Source: Phaeotremella fagi (taxonomy: Eukaryota; Basidiomycota; Tremellomycetes; Tremellales; Phaeotremellaceae). From it: a stretch of 64,000 bases of DNA. Location of the stretch: the NCBI GenBank assembly GCA_001599715.1, contig BCHU01000007.1:1121586-1185585 (forward strand), in the 5' to 3' direction. The position numbers were made by a program, and so were the translations under genes. The notes beneath the pieces were generated by a model. It saw only the letters and a list, made by a program, of their open reading frames with translations. It was not told the DNA's origin and ran no database searches. Shown piece after piece: positions 9,318 through 21,840 of this stretch; the first letter of the stretch is position 1, and each line of letters begins with the position of its first letter.

Positions 9318-12038
9318 TCATTTGTTGACAACCGCAACTTCTTCTTCGATCTCTTCTTTGATAGCGGTACTCTCTGATAACTGGGCGTTCCAGAGATGAC
9401 TGTATACACCGTTTTCGATTGCTAGCAATTCCTCGTGTGAGCCTTGCTCGGCAACTTCTCCGTCTCGTAGAACGATGATCAGATCTGATTTAGGATTAGT
9501 ATTATGACTTTATCAATTGTCATGTGAAAGATTCTTACCTGCATCGGATATCGTTCTTAGTCTAAAAGTTGCACGAACAGTCAGCAAATGAAATCGAATA
9601 TCCAAAAGAGAAGATCACCTACCGATGAGCAATAAAGACACTGGTTTTAGTCCCATCGATCAAAGTAGCGTTGATATTCCTCATCAACTCAGTTTCCGTA
9701 TAAACATCCAAAGCCGAAGTGGCCTCATCAAAGAAAAGGATTCTCGGATCTTTAAGTAAAACCCTAGCAACCGCCAATCTCTGTTTCTCACCCCCAGAAA
9801 TCATCAAACCCCTCTCCCCAACTTTAGTCAAATATTTTTCAGGTAACTTTTGTATCGTGTTGTCAACTTGAGCTTTTTTGGCTGCTTCGACTACTTGTAT
9901 ATCTGTAGCTTCGAGATTACCGTAACGGATGTTATGGAGGATATCTGCGTGGAATAACGGTGTGTCTTGGGGTACAACTCCGATATTTTTTCTTAATGAT
10001 TCAAGAGTTATTTCTTTGATATCTTGACCATCTATCAGGATTCTTCCGGAATTCGAATCGTAGAATCGGAAAAGTAATCGAAAAACTGTCGATTTACCAC
10101 ATCCACTTGGTCCTACTATGGCGACTTTTTTACCAGCCGGTATAGTCATGTTTAGATTACGAAAGATTGGTCGATCAGGATGATAACCGAATGAAACGTT
10201 TTCAAATTTAATTTCACCACCTTTCAGTGCTAGTGGGCGAGCTGTGGGTTTATCCTTGGCAGCGTCAGCTAAGGGCTCCTAATCATATCCCATTGAGCAT
10301 TTGAGACATACGTGGATTTTCGAGTCTACCGATTGAAGATTGAACATGACTTCCATATCAATCAAACTCTGTCGAAGCTCTCTGTAAACAGTCCCCAGGA
10401 AGTTTAGGGGTAGGGACAATTGGAAAACGAGTTGATTGACCATGACCAAATCACCGACTGTCATTGTACCTATAGCAGGGCACATTGTCAGTACAGCGAT
10501 AGCGTCTCAGTAATCCTGACATACCCTTGACAATCCCCTGGGCAGCAAGTAACATCATCATGGTCAATGCACTAGAGAAGATGAAATTTTGACCAGAGTT
10601 CAACATCGCCAGGGATGTGGCAATTTTCACTGAAGCCTTCTCGTAGGTTTTCAACGTTGCATCGTACTGGGCAACTTCGTAGGGTTCATTGTTGAACGAC
10701 TAGATTTTGGGTCAGCTATAAATCTCACTGCGGTTGATTCCAAAACTGACCTTGACAGCTTCGTAGTTGATCAACGAATCAACAGCCACCGTGGCACCCT
10801 TGTTATCAGCTGCGTTAGCTTCCTTTCGGAATTTGGTCCTAAGATGGGTGAGCGATTTCCAAGGCAGGATGCTAAGTCTCCTACCTCCAAGCTGTGGTCT
10901 GTACTGTAAACCAACTATACAGTCCCATGGTGATAGCAGTGACAGCAGCGAAATCCCAACCGAATTTCCAAGACTAAAACAGAGTATATTTAATCCCCAT
11001 TTCAGACAGTGATGGAAGGCTTACCAGAATTGCACAAACCATGGTGATTTCTAGTGCAGTCGGGATAACGTGAAAGACGACGGAGGAAAGGACAAACGAA
11101 ATACCCCTACTTGAATCAGACACTGTGGAGAAAAGAATAAGGAGAGTGCCCACTTTGTCCCTCTATCTATAGCTCTGGTCAAACCACCCGTCTGTCTTTC
11201 CAAATGAAACTTCATATCCATTTTCAACAAATGTTCAAACGTTTCCCTTGCAACTTTCCTGATAGCAGCTTGAGCAGTTGAAGCGAACAAAGCGTTCCGC
11301 AACTCTGCAAAAAGTGTAGTAAAAACTCTCGCCATGGCGTCTAGATGCAGAGAATAAGTTTGAGGTCACACTACCAAAACAAGACTTACATCCAGCAATA
11401 CTAGCTCCGGCCAATACCCAAACCGTCGTCCCATCCGTGATAGGAACGTTCAAACTATCGATAATCTCTTTGAAAAAGAATGGAACTTGAACATTCAAAA
11501 CTTTCCCTGCGACCAGTAGTCCTAATGCACCTATGACACGAACTTTAACTGCTGTTTGACCTTTTGGCCAGATGTTTTCTGCTAGTTTCAGAATTATCCT
11601 CCAGTCCGTTTGGGCTTGGGTTTTTTCTGATACTTGTTTCGATGGGGTGTCGGTAGATATCGCTGGCGTGACTGAAGTGGTGGTTGTAGTAGTGGGCTGA
11701 GATGGTGGAGGTACTCGATTTATTGAAGTGGTTGAGAAAGGTCGGTTTGTGGTTCTTGAGATGTTGTTGCAAGTCAAACAAGATAATTTAGAGGACTGAG
11801 ATGAATTTGGAAATCTAGTTGAGCGAGAGTTTGATTTTACGTTGAGATTGTAGCTTGTCCCTGTGTGTGATCCTATATATCTGGCTCTAGCTATGGATAG
11901 GCTTGAATTGGACCTGGAACCACTAGCTAAGCAAGGTTTTGAACCCGACCATGAGATAGAGATGGGAGAAAGGGGAAAAGCATGAGAAGATAGCGACAAG
12001 ATCCCATTAGCATTACGAGCTAATGGGATGAAAGACAT
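9318..12038 (-). CDS. ATM1: Mitochondrial ABC transporter Atm1 (ABCB7 type)
   Basis: Multi-exon half transporter: a mitochondrial N-terminus, one six-helix membrane domain and one ATPase domain. Atm1 sits in the inner mitochondrial membrane and exports a glutathione-linked sulfur compound needed for cytosolic and nuclear iron-sulfur proteins. Exon 1 (12038-11390) carries a Ser/Arg/Asn-rich, acid-poor presequence of about 125 residues. Family blocks in order: [76 protein letters not shown]. The ATPase has Walker [10 protein letters not shown]-loop [10 protein letters not shown], signature ISGGEKQR, Walker [13 protein letters not shown] and H-loop FIAHR. A 23-nt microexon (9539-9561) encodes LRTISDA after the H-loop. 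The C-terminus ends EEEVAVVNK. It is divergent from the Zn2Cys6 factor. Confidence 0.95.
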
Positions 12039-12513
12039 CCTTGGGGGTATAGATTATAGGATATTCAGTATAGATTATAGATGATAGAGCAATAATTGAG
12101 CTTGCTTGGTGATCAACTTCGCTTCGATGCCGACGGAAAGACGACATTGCCACACTATCTATGATATCGGTAATATAAAACTACACTGTAGCGGCGTTAT
12201 AGATCCTTCCGGTAACTCTGCTTTACACCGGGAACATGGTATTCCCGAACCTACTCTACCTACCACCAACAACATCCTTCTAACCATCTACACTTTTTAT
12301 CATCCTCTATCAACCATTTCAAGATAGACACTACCTTACAGCTCATTTAATTATCATCGTCTCTTTCACTAGAGGCATCCTTCCCTTCCCTCCCCAGATC
12401 AATTCCTTCCACACAGACATCCGTCGTCTGATTGGGTGGACTTACCCTGAATACTCGCTTCCTATCTGTCTTTTGTTTTCAGCAACAACACCATATCATC
12501 GCATTCAACCAAA
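12039..12513. other. Divergent intergenic region
   Basis: About 475 bp between ATM1 and the transcription factor. CT-rich tracts (12360-12420) lie before the transcription-factor start. No clear motif or RNA gene is seen. Confidence 0.45.
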
Positions 12514-15500
12514 ATGAAAAGATCTTGGGAATCAACAGCTCCAGTCTACGGTGCACCTCAAACATCCAACGATGAAGCAGTATGGGTTCAAATGCCTTCC
12601 CATCCCTACGCCAGCGCTTATTCAAACATCCCAAATCCGTACAACTCAAATCCAGGTCAATCTTATACGACGACATTTGGGAATCCAGCAACTACAGAAA
12701 AGAAACCCAGATTATCGGAACAAGGTATTTCAATGTCTAGGAATGGTTCTTCTAATGGTGTCTTAGACGTTGAAGATGATGATGAAGATGATGAGGATGA
12801 GGACGAGGAAGATGGTCAGGAGGATTTCGCTGATAGTGGTAAAACAACCCCTGCAACCAAGAAAGCTAATCGAGGGAATAAAAAAGAACCCAAGGCTAAA
12901 TTGACAAGAGGATCCAGAGCCTGCATTGCGTGAGTTGTATTACAATCGAAGACGTTCAAGGTCTGACGCTTGCTGTAGATGTCGAAAGATCAAGATGAGG
13001 TGTATACCGGATGAAGCTAGCGGTGGAACTGGTCCATGCAAGGTAGGCCCTACGATTGATTTTCACTTACATCTTAGCGATGCAAATCAGGTGGCCATGA
13101 GTGTATATTCGAAGAATCAAACAGAGGAAAGCGAAGTACAAGGAAGAACGAGGCTTTGGCGGCAAAAATCACAAAAATGGAAGCGGCGTTGAAAAACATA
13201 GGAAAGGTAATTTATTCAGGCATCAAAAGCAGTAGAGGATATCTACTCACACCCCATAGGCTCTGAGTAACTTGGATCAACCTTCGCTCAACTCTTTTTC
13301 CAACGCATTACATGGTGCAACAAGCGACCCAGATGTTATCGATTTAATCACTTCGCATACCGCCCCATCCGTCGTCCCAACTTTAGCAATTGCAATGAAT
13401 CGAGCTTCCTACAACAGTGCAGACGCATTCCAAGGATACCCAGTGCAAGGATCTCAAGGTAGAGGTGAAGATTCTCACCCATCCCAACCTCCTCTGTCAC
13501 CTCGTCTTCACTCTCTTCCAGACAACGTTCTTTCGCCATTGGGATTACTCGCCGAAGCCTCCTTACAGAATAACGAATCTTCATCAAAGAAACATGGCCA
13601 TCACAACTATAACGGAAACACTCCACATCGACCTTCTCCACTTAGTATCGACGCTAGATCGGGGATGATAAATCGAAATGCAGGACCTTTGCCTGGTGGT
13701 GCTGGATCTTTTAGAATGGCTACCAGTGATGTGAGAGGTGGGAATGGTGGTGAGGAAGATGATGGGTTTGGCATTGGTAGGAATGGGTTGGCTTCGGAGA
13801 ACTACTTCAGACCCGGGGGATCAATTTTACAGCCTGTAGGCCAAACAGCGGACTCTAGGGTGAGTGATTCATTTTTGTCAATTTGCCATATTTGTATTGA
13901 TACGTTTGATAGATACCGGAACTATTGACTATGGTAACGAGAGAGGAAATTGGGGAGCTGTTTGTCATCTACTTCGAGCACAGTGAGTAGTGCTTACTAT
14001 TTGTGGATCATAACTGATTCATTGTAGTGGGCATGCATGTGCCTCTGATATATAAGGAGTTTCATACCCCAGATTTGGTTCTACAAAGAAGTCAATTTTT
14101 GTGTACTGTGTACGTTAGAATACGACTTTGCGCTCTGATGCTTGACTTACATATCCTTAGCATATGTGCAATCGCAGCTCGATATTACGCCAAAAGGCCC
14201 GATCTTCACGCCCAACTCTCAGCTTATGCCAAACGATTGACGTTTGAAGTTCCTTCTCGAGGGTGAGTATCTTTCTGCACGTCAATGCAGTTATTTGACT
14301 AAGACGGGGGTACAGGTACAAAAGTGTCGAAGTTTGCCAAGCATATCTGCTAATGTCAGTTTGGACTTTGGGTCCGGAGAAGACTTTTGAACAAGATCGA
14401 ACATGGCTTATGTTAGGAATGGCTATCCGGTATGCTCACCCCAGTGATTTAAGCGGTTTATGCTGACTCGTGAAGTATGGCAACGGATCTCAACTTACAT
14501 CGTAAAAGTATCGTTTCAGGACTGGACACGGAAGAAGGAAGAGCTAGAGATCTTGAGGTGAGTTTCTCTTCTCATTGTAGATAATCAGAAACTAACATGA
14601 AAGCAGATAATAAACAGAGAAAGATGTTGGCTTCATTGTTTCGTTCTTGATCGATCCCTATCCGCTCAAATGGGTAAACCATACACTCTCAGAGAAGACT
14701 ATATCATCAGGAACGCCTGTGAAGCATCTTGGCATCAACAAAGATTCTCGCTCCCTTCTGATAGGGCTCTGGCTGCTTATGTTGCCTTGCAACAGATTAT
14801 GTCTAGGGCTATCGATAGTATTTACTCGAGTACCACCACTGTTTCCGGATTACGACAGGATTGTGATTGTGCGTATTAGTCTTTTGTCGGGGTTTTTTTA
14901 AACTGATGTCGGTGGTTCGTAGATATGCTTATTGTTAGATCGGCGCATGAGGAGTTGCGAAGATGGTTGACAGAGGTATGTCATCTTCCGTCAGACTAAT
15001 GAAGAAACTGATCGAATTTCTTTTTAGTGGAATAAAATCGAAGAGTATGGTCGCGCTAAGGTCATAACCAACTGATACTGACTTTCTCCCAGTTATCCTG
15101 CTGCAAACGAGGGAAAGAGTGAATACGACTCGAGAGCTCAATTCTATTTCGCTTATTCCTCGCTGGTACTGTATTCGTTTGGATTGGAAAATGCTCTTGA
15201 GGTCAGTTGTCTCTTTGACTCGTCGCTTGTATAACTGACATCAGAAATCAGCGCGCAAAGATGGACATTTCCTTTTTCCTGACCAACGTGTATGAAGCTG
15301 CTACGGTACGTTCTCTGCTACCAGTCGTCAAATCCTCCTCTAAACTGAAATTAACTTTAGCGAGTGTGCATGGTTGTGAAGGAGCAGATGATGCCTAAAG
15401 GTTATCTTCCATATTTACCCGATACCAACTTTGTGATGTGTAGTTATGCTGTGAGTTTCAACATCCGGGCGAGTTTTGAGAGACAAACTTACACCAGCAT

Positions 15501-16437
15501 AGCTTTTATCTCTTCTGAAACTTCTGAAACCAGAGTTACGACCTTATCATGATTCTGAAGAACCCATCTTCAAGCTTGTCACGTTCGTCCTTCCCTATCC
15601 ACTTATACGAACAGCGTTAACCATCCCATAGCGAAGTAGCCGATATCCTAGAAGAATGCGCTGCAGACCCCAGTCATCAACCGGCAATCTACGCCGCCTT
15701 CATTCGGGAGATCGTTCGCAAAACCAAAGAATCTCGAAGAGGACCATCAGCACTAGCCAGTCGTGTAGCCTCTCGAGCAGGATCACCAGCCGTTGCAGCT
15801 CCTCCCAATACGATTGACGGTGTTCAGACCGTCGATAGAAATGCACCTAGTTCCGTCCAGATCACTCAGGGAGCTATCGCTCAGGCTCAAGTTTACGATC
15901 CACAATTAATGGATCAAACTGCTAGTTGGCAACCCGGAGATCTGTTACCTGGTAACGAAGCTTCTCAATTCAGTTTCATACCTCAAGGTGGCGATATGAT
16001 GTAAGTCTTACTATACGGAGAGTAGGGGAAGGAATATTGATACAGTTTTAAATAGGATTCTACCATCTGCAGCTGGACCTTCTGCAGTCCCCTCGATGCA
16101 GAGTTCACCCACTGCCGCCTTCGCCCAGGCATATGGAGCAACATCATTGACACCGGCATCAGCAAGTTGGGCAGAATACATGCCTACGTTCATGAGTACC
16201 GATGGGTTCGATGGATGGGATGGATCAATGCTGTTACCTGGTTTCGGACGGGGTCAGATAACCTTGAGTGGGGGGTTGTTGCATAGTCAATATGGAAGTG
16301 GGATCTTGTAAGTGACTCTCTTTATTTTTGGGGTTGTATATGCTGATGAGGAATCTAGGACTCCAGCTCAACATACTCCTAGTCAAAGTAGGACGGCTAG
16401 TAGAGCTGCAAGTCGACAACAAAGTCCGGCTAGATGA
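12514..16437 (+). CDS. Zn2Cys6 fungal-type transcription factor
   Basis: Many-exon gene. Exon 1 (12514-12929) encodes a disordered N-terminus with an acidic run ([18 protein letters not shown]) and a basic stretch (KKEPKAKLTRGSRACIA). The DNA-binding cluster spans introns 1 and 2 and has exact spacing: CIACRKIKMRC, then 11 residues, then CKRCKSGGHEC. A coiled-coil-like AALAAKITKMEAALKNIGK follows. Then comes the fungal-specific middle homology region: EEIGELFVIYFEHVGMHVPL, ICAIAARYYAKRP, GMAIRMATDLNLHRKS and NRERCWLHCFVLDRSLSAQ. The C-terminus is Ser/Pro/Ala-rich and ends SRQQSPAR. This layout is that of a nuclear Gal4-class regulator with about 15 short introns. The target pathway cannot be read from sequence; the cluster resembles the Leu3/PrtT-like group only loosely. 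Confidence 0.9.
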
Positions 16438-17383
16438 TTATCGCTGTTTGGATACGTTCTTACAGATATTCTAGTTCATTGTCTTTCCTTGATAGTGTTT
16501 GGTCGGTTTTATCTCCTTTTTTATTTTACTTGACATCATTATATTTTTTCATTATTATACCATGAGATGTTTTAGGATTATTTCAAACCAATGTATTCGT
16601 ATCGTGTATTTCATCAGAAATATACAAAGTGCAGCAGTATTTCATCACTTTACACTCACATACTGTGAGTTGAGGAGATGTGTTTCCTATGTTATGGGTC
16701 AGTAGTAACCATTATACATTGTTTCTTACATACAGTAGACGTCTTTCAAGACAATCCACTTTCATCGAAAACTTCACAACCCTTTGTGTGGGTAAACGAG
16801 TATCCAAATGCACTGCTTGACGTCAGATTGATATCGGGAATTCCAGTTGGAGATGTTCAAAATCAATTTCGGTCCAAAGAGTCACAGTTGATCGAGAATT
16901 TCATTTGCTTAGGGGCGGGAAAAGGAGGTGAAAGGATGTGTTCGCTTCATGCTCGGTGAATTGAAAGAAGGCAGGGGGGAACCGTGTCATCGTCGGCTTA
17001 ATACACAGCACTCAAGTAACAAATTCTTTCGAGGAGCCATGATGCAAAGGAGATGAAAGGTTTTCTTGTTTTAGTCCTCGCCTTCGAGTTTGTTAACGAG
17101 TTACAAGCGATCGGGAAACAAGGTGAGTGAGCGGATGACGTCTGGATGTGCCACTTGCCAATTTCTCCTTTCTTCTATTGTTTCAACGAAGAAGGCGCCA
17201 CCGTTGGATATATTGGAGATCGATTGCGTCTATCTTTTCTTTCTTTCTTTCTTTCTTCTTCCCCATCATATTTTTACTCTCAAGCAAATATAAGATAGTA
17301 GGTTTTAATCTTTTGTGTGTAGAGAATCAAATTAACTTCATATCAGACACTACAAGCTACACCTATTCAAACAACAAACAACA
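16438..17383. other. Intergenic region, about 950 bp
   Basis: The 3' flank of the transcription factor and the promoter of the nucleoside-hydrolase-like gene. There is a T-rich stretch at 16500-16560, a CT repeat (tttctttctttctttctt) near 17235, and a TATA-like aatataagata near 17287, about 90 bp before the next ATG. I see no RNA gene and no convincing ORF. Confidence 0.5.
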
Positions 17384-18625
17384 ATGAGTCAACATTCCAC
17401 CGAGTCCGTCGGTGGCAAATACTCCTCTCTAATCCCCGCTGGTCTTTCGAAGGCCGAACAAGCTGTCTACTCTCAGTATCTTAAATTAGTAGAAGAAAGA
17501 GACTCTGATGGTCGGAAACCACCCAACGTCGTTCTCATCTCCGATATTGGTAAAGATGCTGACGATACCTTCGTCGTCCCAATGATGGTCGAAGCAGATC
17601 GTCTCGGCTTGATCAAGCTCACGGGTTATGTTTTTAATCTTTACCCATCAGACCAGCGTGTTCGTCTTGGTCGAGGCTCATTAGACGTCCTTGGGGCTAG
17701 TCGAGTCCCAGTTGGTCAAGGTACGCGAGGTTCAGACGCCGATCATGAGCTTCGCGACTACGAATTCGATTGTGATTATATGGCACCGGAAGATACGGTT
17801 TTCCCGGCTGGTCAAGACCTTTTGAAATCAATCTACCAAGACGCCTACAAATCAAACGAAAAGATCTCTTTGGTTAACATCGCTTCACTCCGCGATGTCA
17901 ACGAATTTTCCCAAGCCGAACCCGACCTCTTCACGACTGTCACAGAAAGTATCAACATACAAGGGGGTTTCAAAGTAGACAACGATGGGACATTTGCCCC
18001 CGACAAATCCTCGACCAACAACAATTTCGATATGAATTCAGCGAGAGAATTCTTTAGATTCATCCAAGGGAGAAATTCGTCCAGGGAACACATCCCAACA
18101 ACTGTCTTCAGCAAAGACGCCGCCTTCAGTATCGGATTCGATAAAGATCTATTCCAACAGATGGCAGACACAGGTCATCCATTGGGTAAACATCTGGCGA
18201 AATCATATCTCGCTCAGATGTCTGCTTTCTACGAGCAATCTCTCAACGAAGATCCCAAAAAACGATACCGTGAAGACATGGATGGTCTATTTGTCATTAA
18301 AAATATGACCACCTATCCGAGAGAAAAGCTCGCAACCCTAAGCAAACCATACCCTACGGTAGAAGAGATGAAGCCCTACTTCAACAAGTTCGTCCTATAC
18401 GATGCTGAACCAGCAATCAACGCCATAGGTCCTGACTTCGCCAGTCGCCTCGACCTCTATCCAGACGTTGATTCCCCGTCAACTCTCCGGCAAGTTGGTT
18501 CAGATGTTCACAACACAAACTATAGCACCAACATCAGTGCTCTCGGTAAAGGTGGTTTGCTGGCTTTCCAGCAAGGGTTGGGTTCATACTCATCATCCAA
18601 AACAGCTGATGGAAAGTCTCAATAG
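17384..18625 (+). CDS. Inosine/uridine-preferring nucleoside hydrolase-like protein
   Basis: Intronless, 413 aa, ATG at 17384 with the context acaatgag. The start of the fold is visible as PPNVVLISDIGKDADDT (residues 47-62), which matches the calcium-binding Asp cluster of the IUNH family (usually DxDPGxDD). Asp54, Asp58, Asp60 and Asp61 are present, but the usual D-P-G in the middle is G-K-D here. Further family-like parts are LDVLGASRVPVGQG (residues about 100-113) and SLVNIASLRDVNEF (about 167-180). IUNH enzymes cut the N-glycosidic bond of ribonucleosides. With the altered loop the substrate is uncertain, and a related hydrolase role is possible. No signal peptide is seen, so it is probably cytosolic. 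Lack of introns in a long gene is unusual for this neighbourhood. Confidence 0.72.
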   Translation: MSQHSTESVGGKYSSLIPAGLSKAEQAVYSQYLKLVEERDSDGRKPPNVVLISDIGKDADDTFVVPMMVEADRLGLIKLTGYVFNLYPSDQRVRLGRGSLDVLGASRVPVGQGTRGSDADHELRDYEFDCDYMAPEDTVFPAGQDLLKSIYQDAYKSNEKISLVNIASLRDVNEFSQAEPDLFTTVTESINIQGGFKVDNDGTFAPDKSSTNNNFDMNSAREFFRFIQGRNSSREHIPTTVFSKDAAFSIGFDKDLFQQMADTGHPLGKHLAKSYLAQMSAFYEQSLNEDPKKRYREDMDGLFVIKNMTTYPREKLATLSKPYPTVEEMKPYFNKFVLYDAEPAINAIGPDFASRLDLYPDVDSPSTLRQVGSDVHNTNYSTNISALGKGGLLAFQQGLGSYSSSKTADGKSQ

Positions 18626-19050
18626 TCTCGTGGGTTTTCTGATTGAGGAGGAGAATTTTTGAAGGATGTTGAACCTTGGTAACGATTTGTAAAGTAATGA
18701 GAAAGGAGAAATATGATTCATACAGTACACGTTATGTTATGTAAGCTTTGCGGATGACTGAAATTAGCCAGCTCGTTGTGTTCGACATTGAGTAATAACG
18801 AAATAGGTTCATTGTGTTTTTTATCCAGTCTACTCCTAAGCTGTTCCAAACGAACTTCAGACATAGTTGTCTTCGCCCAAGTGTCAGGAAGAGGTACTGT
18901 AGTGTGAACTAGTGATCAAAGGATATTTCATTTTCCGCTCAAGTTTCGAAGACTTTCTGAGCATTCTTGTAGTATGTATCTCTGAATCTGGTGTCATTAA
19001 GCTCTCTTCTCCAGTAACATATTTTTATCAACTTCTCATATCCTCATACA
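18626..19050. other. Intergenic region
   Basis: About 425 bp of AT-rich flank between the hydrolase-like gene and a short hypothetical gene. Nothing specific is seen. Confidence 0.4.
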
Positions 19051-19440
19051 ATGGGAACCGAAAGTGAACAAGCTACGAAAAGTGAAGAGGAAGTTCCGAG
19101 AGTGAAAGTCGTACTAGTAGAAGACATAGCAGATGAAAGCGAAAAGCATACTCTCACGCAAGAAACCAATGGTACAGAATCAAACGATTCACTTAAAGTT
19201 CCCGATGAACAAACAGAACGGCATTCGAAAGCAGCTTCAGAGCTTTCAGCTGCAATTGAAAGCTGGAGAATTCTATCAATTATGTCTGGATTGGAGGACC
19301 CCACCCGTCCCAGTAAAGAGACTTTGGCAAGAAATGGTTTTTCTTCATCTTCACGAACTGGTCCGAAATATGGTAGTTCATTTAGTAGAAGAAGTACTCC
19401 TGAGAGGCGATCAAGGAAGGATGAACTTAAGAAAGGGTAA
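19051..19440 (+). CDS. Short hypothetical protein, charged and Ser-rich
   Basis: Single-exon frame of 129 aa, starting with ATG after an AT-rich leader. The N-terminal half is acidic (Glu/Thr-rich) with a short hydrophobic strand (VKVVLVEDI). A possible helix follows (ELSAAIESWRILSIMSGL), and the tail is basic and Ser/Arg-rich (GSSFSRRSTPERRSRKDELKKG). It looks like a small disordered protein. No family is recognised. A second long frame overlaps it in another register, so coding status is uncertain, although the amino-acid composition of this frame is the more protein-like of the two. Confidence 0.4.
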   Translation: MGTESEQATKSEEEVPRVKVVLVEDIADESEKHTLTQETNGTESNDSLKVPDEQTERHSKAASELSAAIESWRILSIMSGLEDPTRPSKETLARNGFSSSSRTGPKYGSSFSRRSTPERRSRKDELKKG

Positions 19441-19525
19441 ATTTAATGGGTGATAAATACTATATGCATATTATGTACAAATTGATGTTGCGAATAAGCC
19501 CTTTCTTCGTCGAAGTACTAGGCCT

Positions 19526-21444
19526 TCAATCAGATTTGAAAGCTACCTCAGAAGGTAACCTGAAAGTAAGGCAATACATGTCTTTGTTCGGCGCAACTGA
19601 TCTGACGAGATGAAGGTTATAATCATCAATACTTGGTGAAACGGGATACGACAGATACCCAGAAGCTCTCTGTGAGTAGATCAGTGAATGAATCCCTCGC
19701 TAAAACTCATCAACATACCTGACATATATCATGACTAGCCTTTTCCAGCTCCAACTCCCGAGTGAAACAATAAACATGAATAAGCGGCATGATGAGTTTT
19801 TCCTTCTGCGATGAAAAATCGCTTTCTTCACGAAGACAATTCAAACATCCATTGAAAGCGTCTAAAAATTCCAATGCGGAATCGGGCAGATTCATGACGA
19901 AATGACGTATCAATTGAGGTTTGAGAGGTTCTGATGATGGAGCTTTGGGTGAGGGTTGAGGGATTGTTTGGGTAGTCTGCGTGGAAGACTCTGATTGCGC
20001 TTTGAGCTGTTCTCGACGATGTCTTTCTTCCCTCAGCCTGATCTTCTTCGCGGCGGGTAATTCATAGGGCGAAAAAGGTCTCCTCCACGCCTCCAATGCT
20101 GCTGTCTGGATAAATTTCCTTCCATCTTCCTCTGTCACTCGCAGAGTTTCCTCAACCTGTATCATAAGTAAGTAAACCGGGGAACATCAATTGGATGCCT
20201 GTACTCACTTTGTTGATGACCCTATTTTCTCTCATCCATTTCACACTCTCTGGATTCAAATCGTTTCCAAGGACAAAACAGCCCTTCTTTGCCGCTGGAA
20301 CAGCAAACGGTCCAACACCAGCCATTGCATCAGCAACCACTTCCCCGGGTTCAAACAGATTGACCAATCTTTCATGTTCGTGATGTAGACGAGAATTCCA
20401 ATAGACTTTAGAAAAGTCGAAAGTGAATGAACAGCCAGATTCACTCTGTAGTCAAAAGGATTCAGCTCTCGGTGTATTAAAGACAGGCGGGTCAACATAC
20501 AGCAGTGGTAATATAGTCCTCATCTCCTGCTAAAACTTCCATATCGAAATATCTGTATTGTGCATGAATGTTATTGAGCTTGTTGACGACCGTCCGTAAA
20601 TTCTTGTTTTTCTGTTTGTAAGGACATCGTTAGGTTGGATGTATAAGCTGAACAAAGAAGATTGGAACTTACGTCCAAGATGACCTGACCGATGAGATGC
20701 TTGTACGGTAACCATTCGTCTCGAAGATTAACATGACCGATATGACCAGTCAAGGTAAATGATGAAGGTACCTCGTCTACTTCGCTGGGTGGAAGGATAG
20801 ATGTCAAGATGTCATCTAGGAACAGGACGATTTTCAGTAAAAATAAAAGTGTGACAGGAAAACAAAACACACTGGTGGTCCAATAATCGTATCCCAAAGT
20901 CACAGCATCTTCAACGAATCCCAATCCCTCCTCCTTCAAAACTACTTTGGCGGATTCTGATAGTTGATCTGGAGTCAAAGGCGAATCAGCTGGAGTTATG
21001 AAATGAATCAATCGTCGATACGGACCTTCTGTCTGTACCCTCAAGCGTACAAGCTTCAAATTCTGATCCTCAGGATCTGTAGCTATCCCACGTACTCTAG
21101 GAAGATCAAGAATCTGGCTAGATGATAGATGATGGATTCATCAGTCAACGACAGTTGATTCAGTGATAACATCCAACTCACCCTCTCATACCTGGATGTT
21201 TCCTGAGCGTTCCAACTTTTGAGGATTCCATTCGAGCAGTAAGGATTGGGATTGTGATATCGAAAGCTGATCGATCTAATGTTTTCATGCCATTGTTGAG
21301 TGGTGGTTTGATATCCCTTAGAGGGGAATGATTGGAAGAAGAAGCTATTGCAGACATGAATGTACGATATTGATATGAGAGTTGACTACTATTCTTTGTG
21401 ATTAATGCTACTAATCGCATATAGCTTGGATGGTGAAAATTCAA
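19526..21444 (-). CDS. TRM5: tRNA (guanine37-N1)-methyltransferase Trm5
   Basis: Multi-exon gene of about 490 aa with start at 21444. Trm5 uses SAM to methylate G37 next to the anticodon, which prevents frameshifting. Family parts seen: [24 protein letters not shown] in the middle; the SAM-binding motif [17 protein letters not shown] followed by [20 protein letters not shown]; and a C-terminal [18 protein letters not shown] with the catalytic NLP motif. The last exon ends PSEVAFKSD. Exon 1 has an Arg/Ser-rich, acid-poor start ([19 protein letters not shown]) that could target mitochondria. Dual targeting is known for yeast Trm5; for this gene it is an inference. The exon 1 donor that keeps the frame is AGAGG/gtgagt at about 21190, not the nearer GTATGA. 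Confidence 0.93.
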
Positions 21445-21840
21445 AAATAATCATCACAACAATTTCTGAATTTTATCTCGAAGGAGTTTTTTCCGAGAAT
21501 AGTCCGGAATCTGTTTGTGGCAAGCCCTAGCAATAAATCAGTGAGAACAGCATATCATTTCATGCTCTAATCCAAGACTAAGCGATACTCAATTTCCCTT
21601 GGCTTTACTTGGTAAAACGCAGTCAGATCATCAACTCATAAACCCCCTAGTACAAATTGAAACGAACCCCTCATAATCCCTTTGTCAATCATTCCTTTGA
21701 TTGTCAAATCCTCTCACGATATGTTTTTGATCATAACAATGAATGGATAGTGGAATGAAAGACTAGCTACATGGTCGAGATAACCAACCTCAATTCAGCT
21801 CAATGCTCATTCCATTTTATATCATATTGAAGTTCTGACG
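21445..21840. other. Divergent intergenic region with a short upstream ORF
   Basis: About 400 bp between TRM5 and the mucin-like gene. At 21803-21838 there is a short hydrophobic ORF (MLIPFYIILKF) whose stop codon lies 2 nt before the ATG of the mucin-like gene. Nothing else is recognised. Confidence 0.5.
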
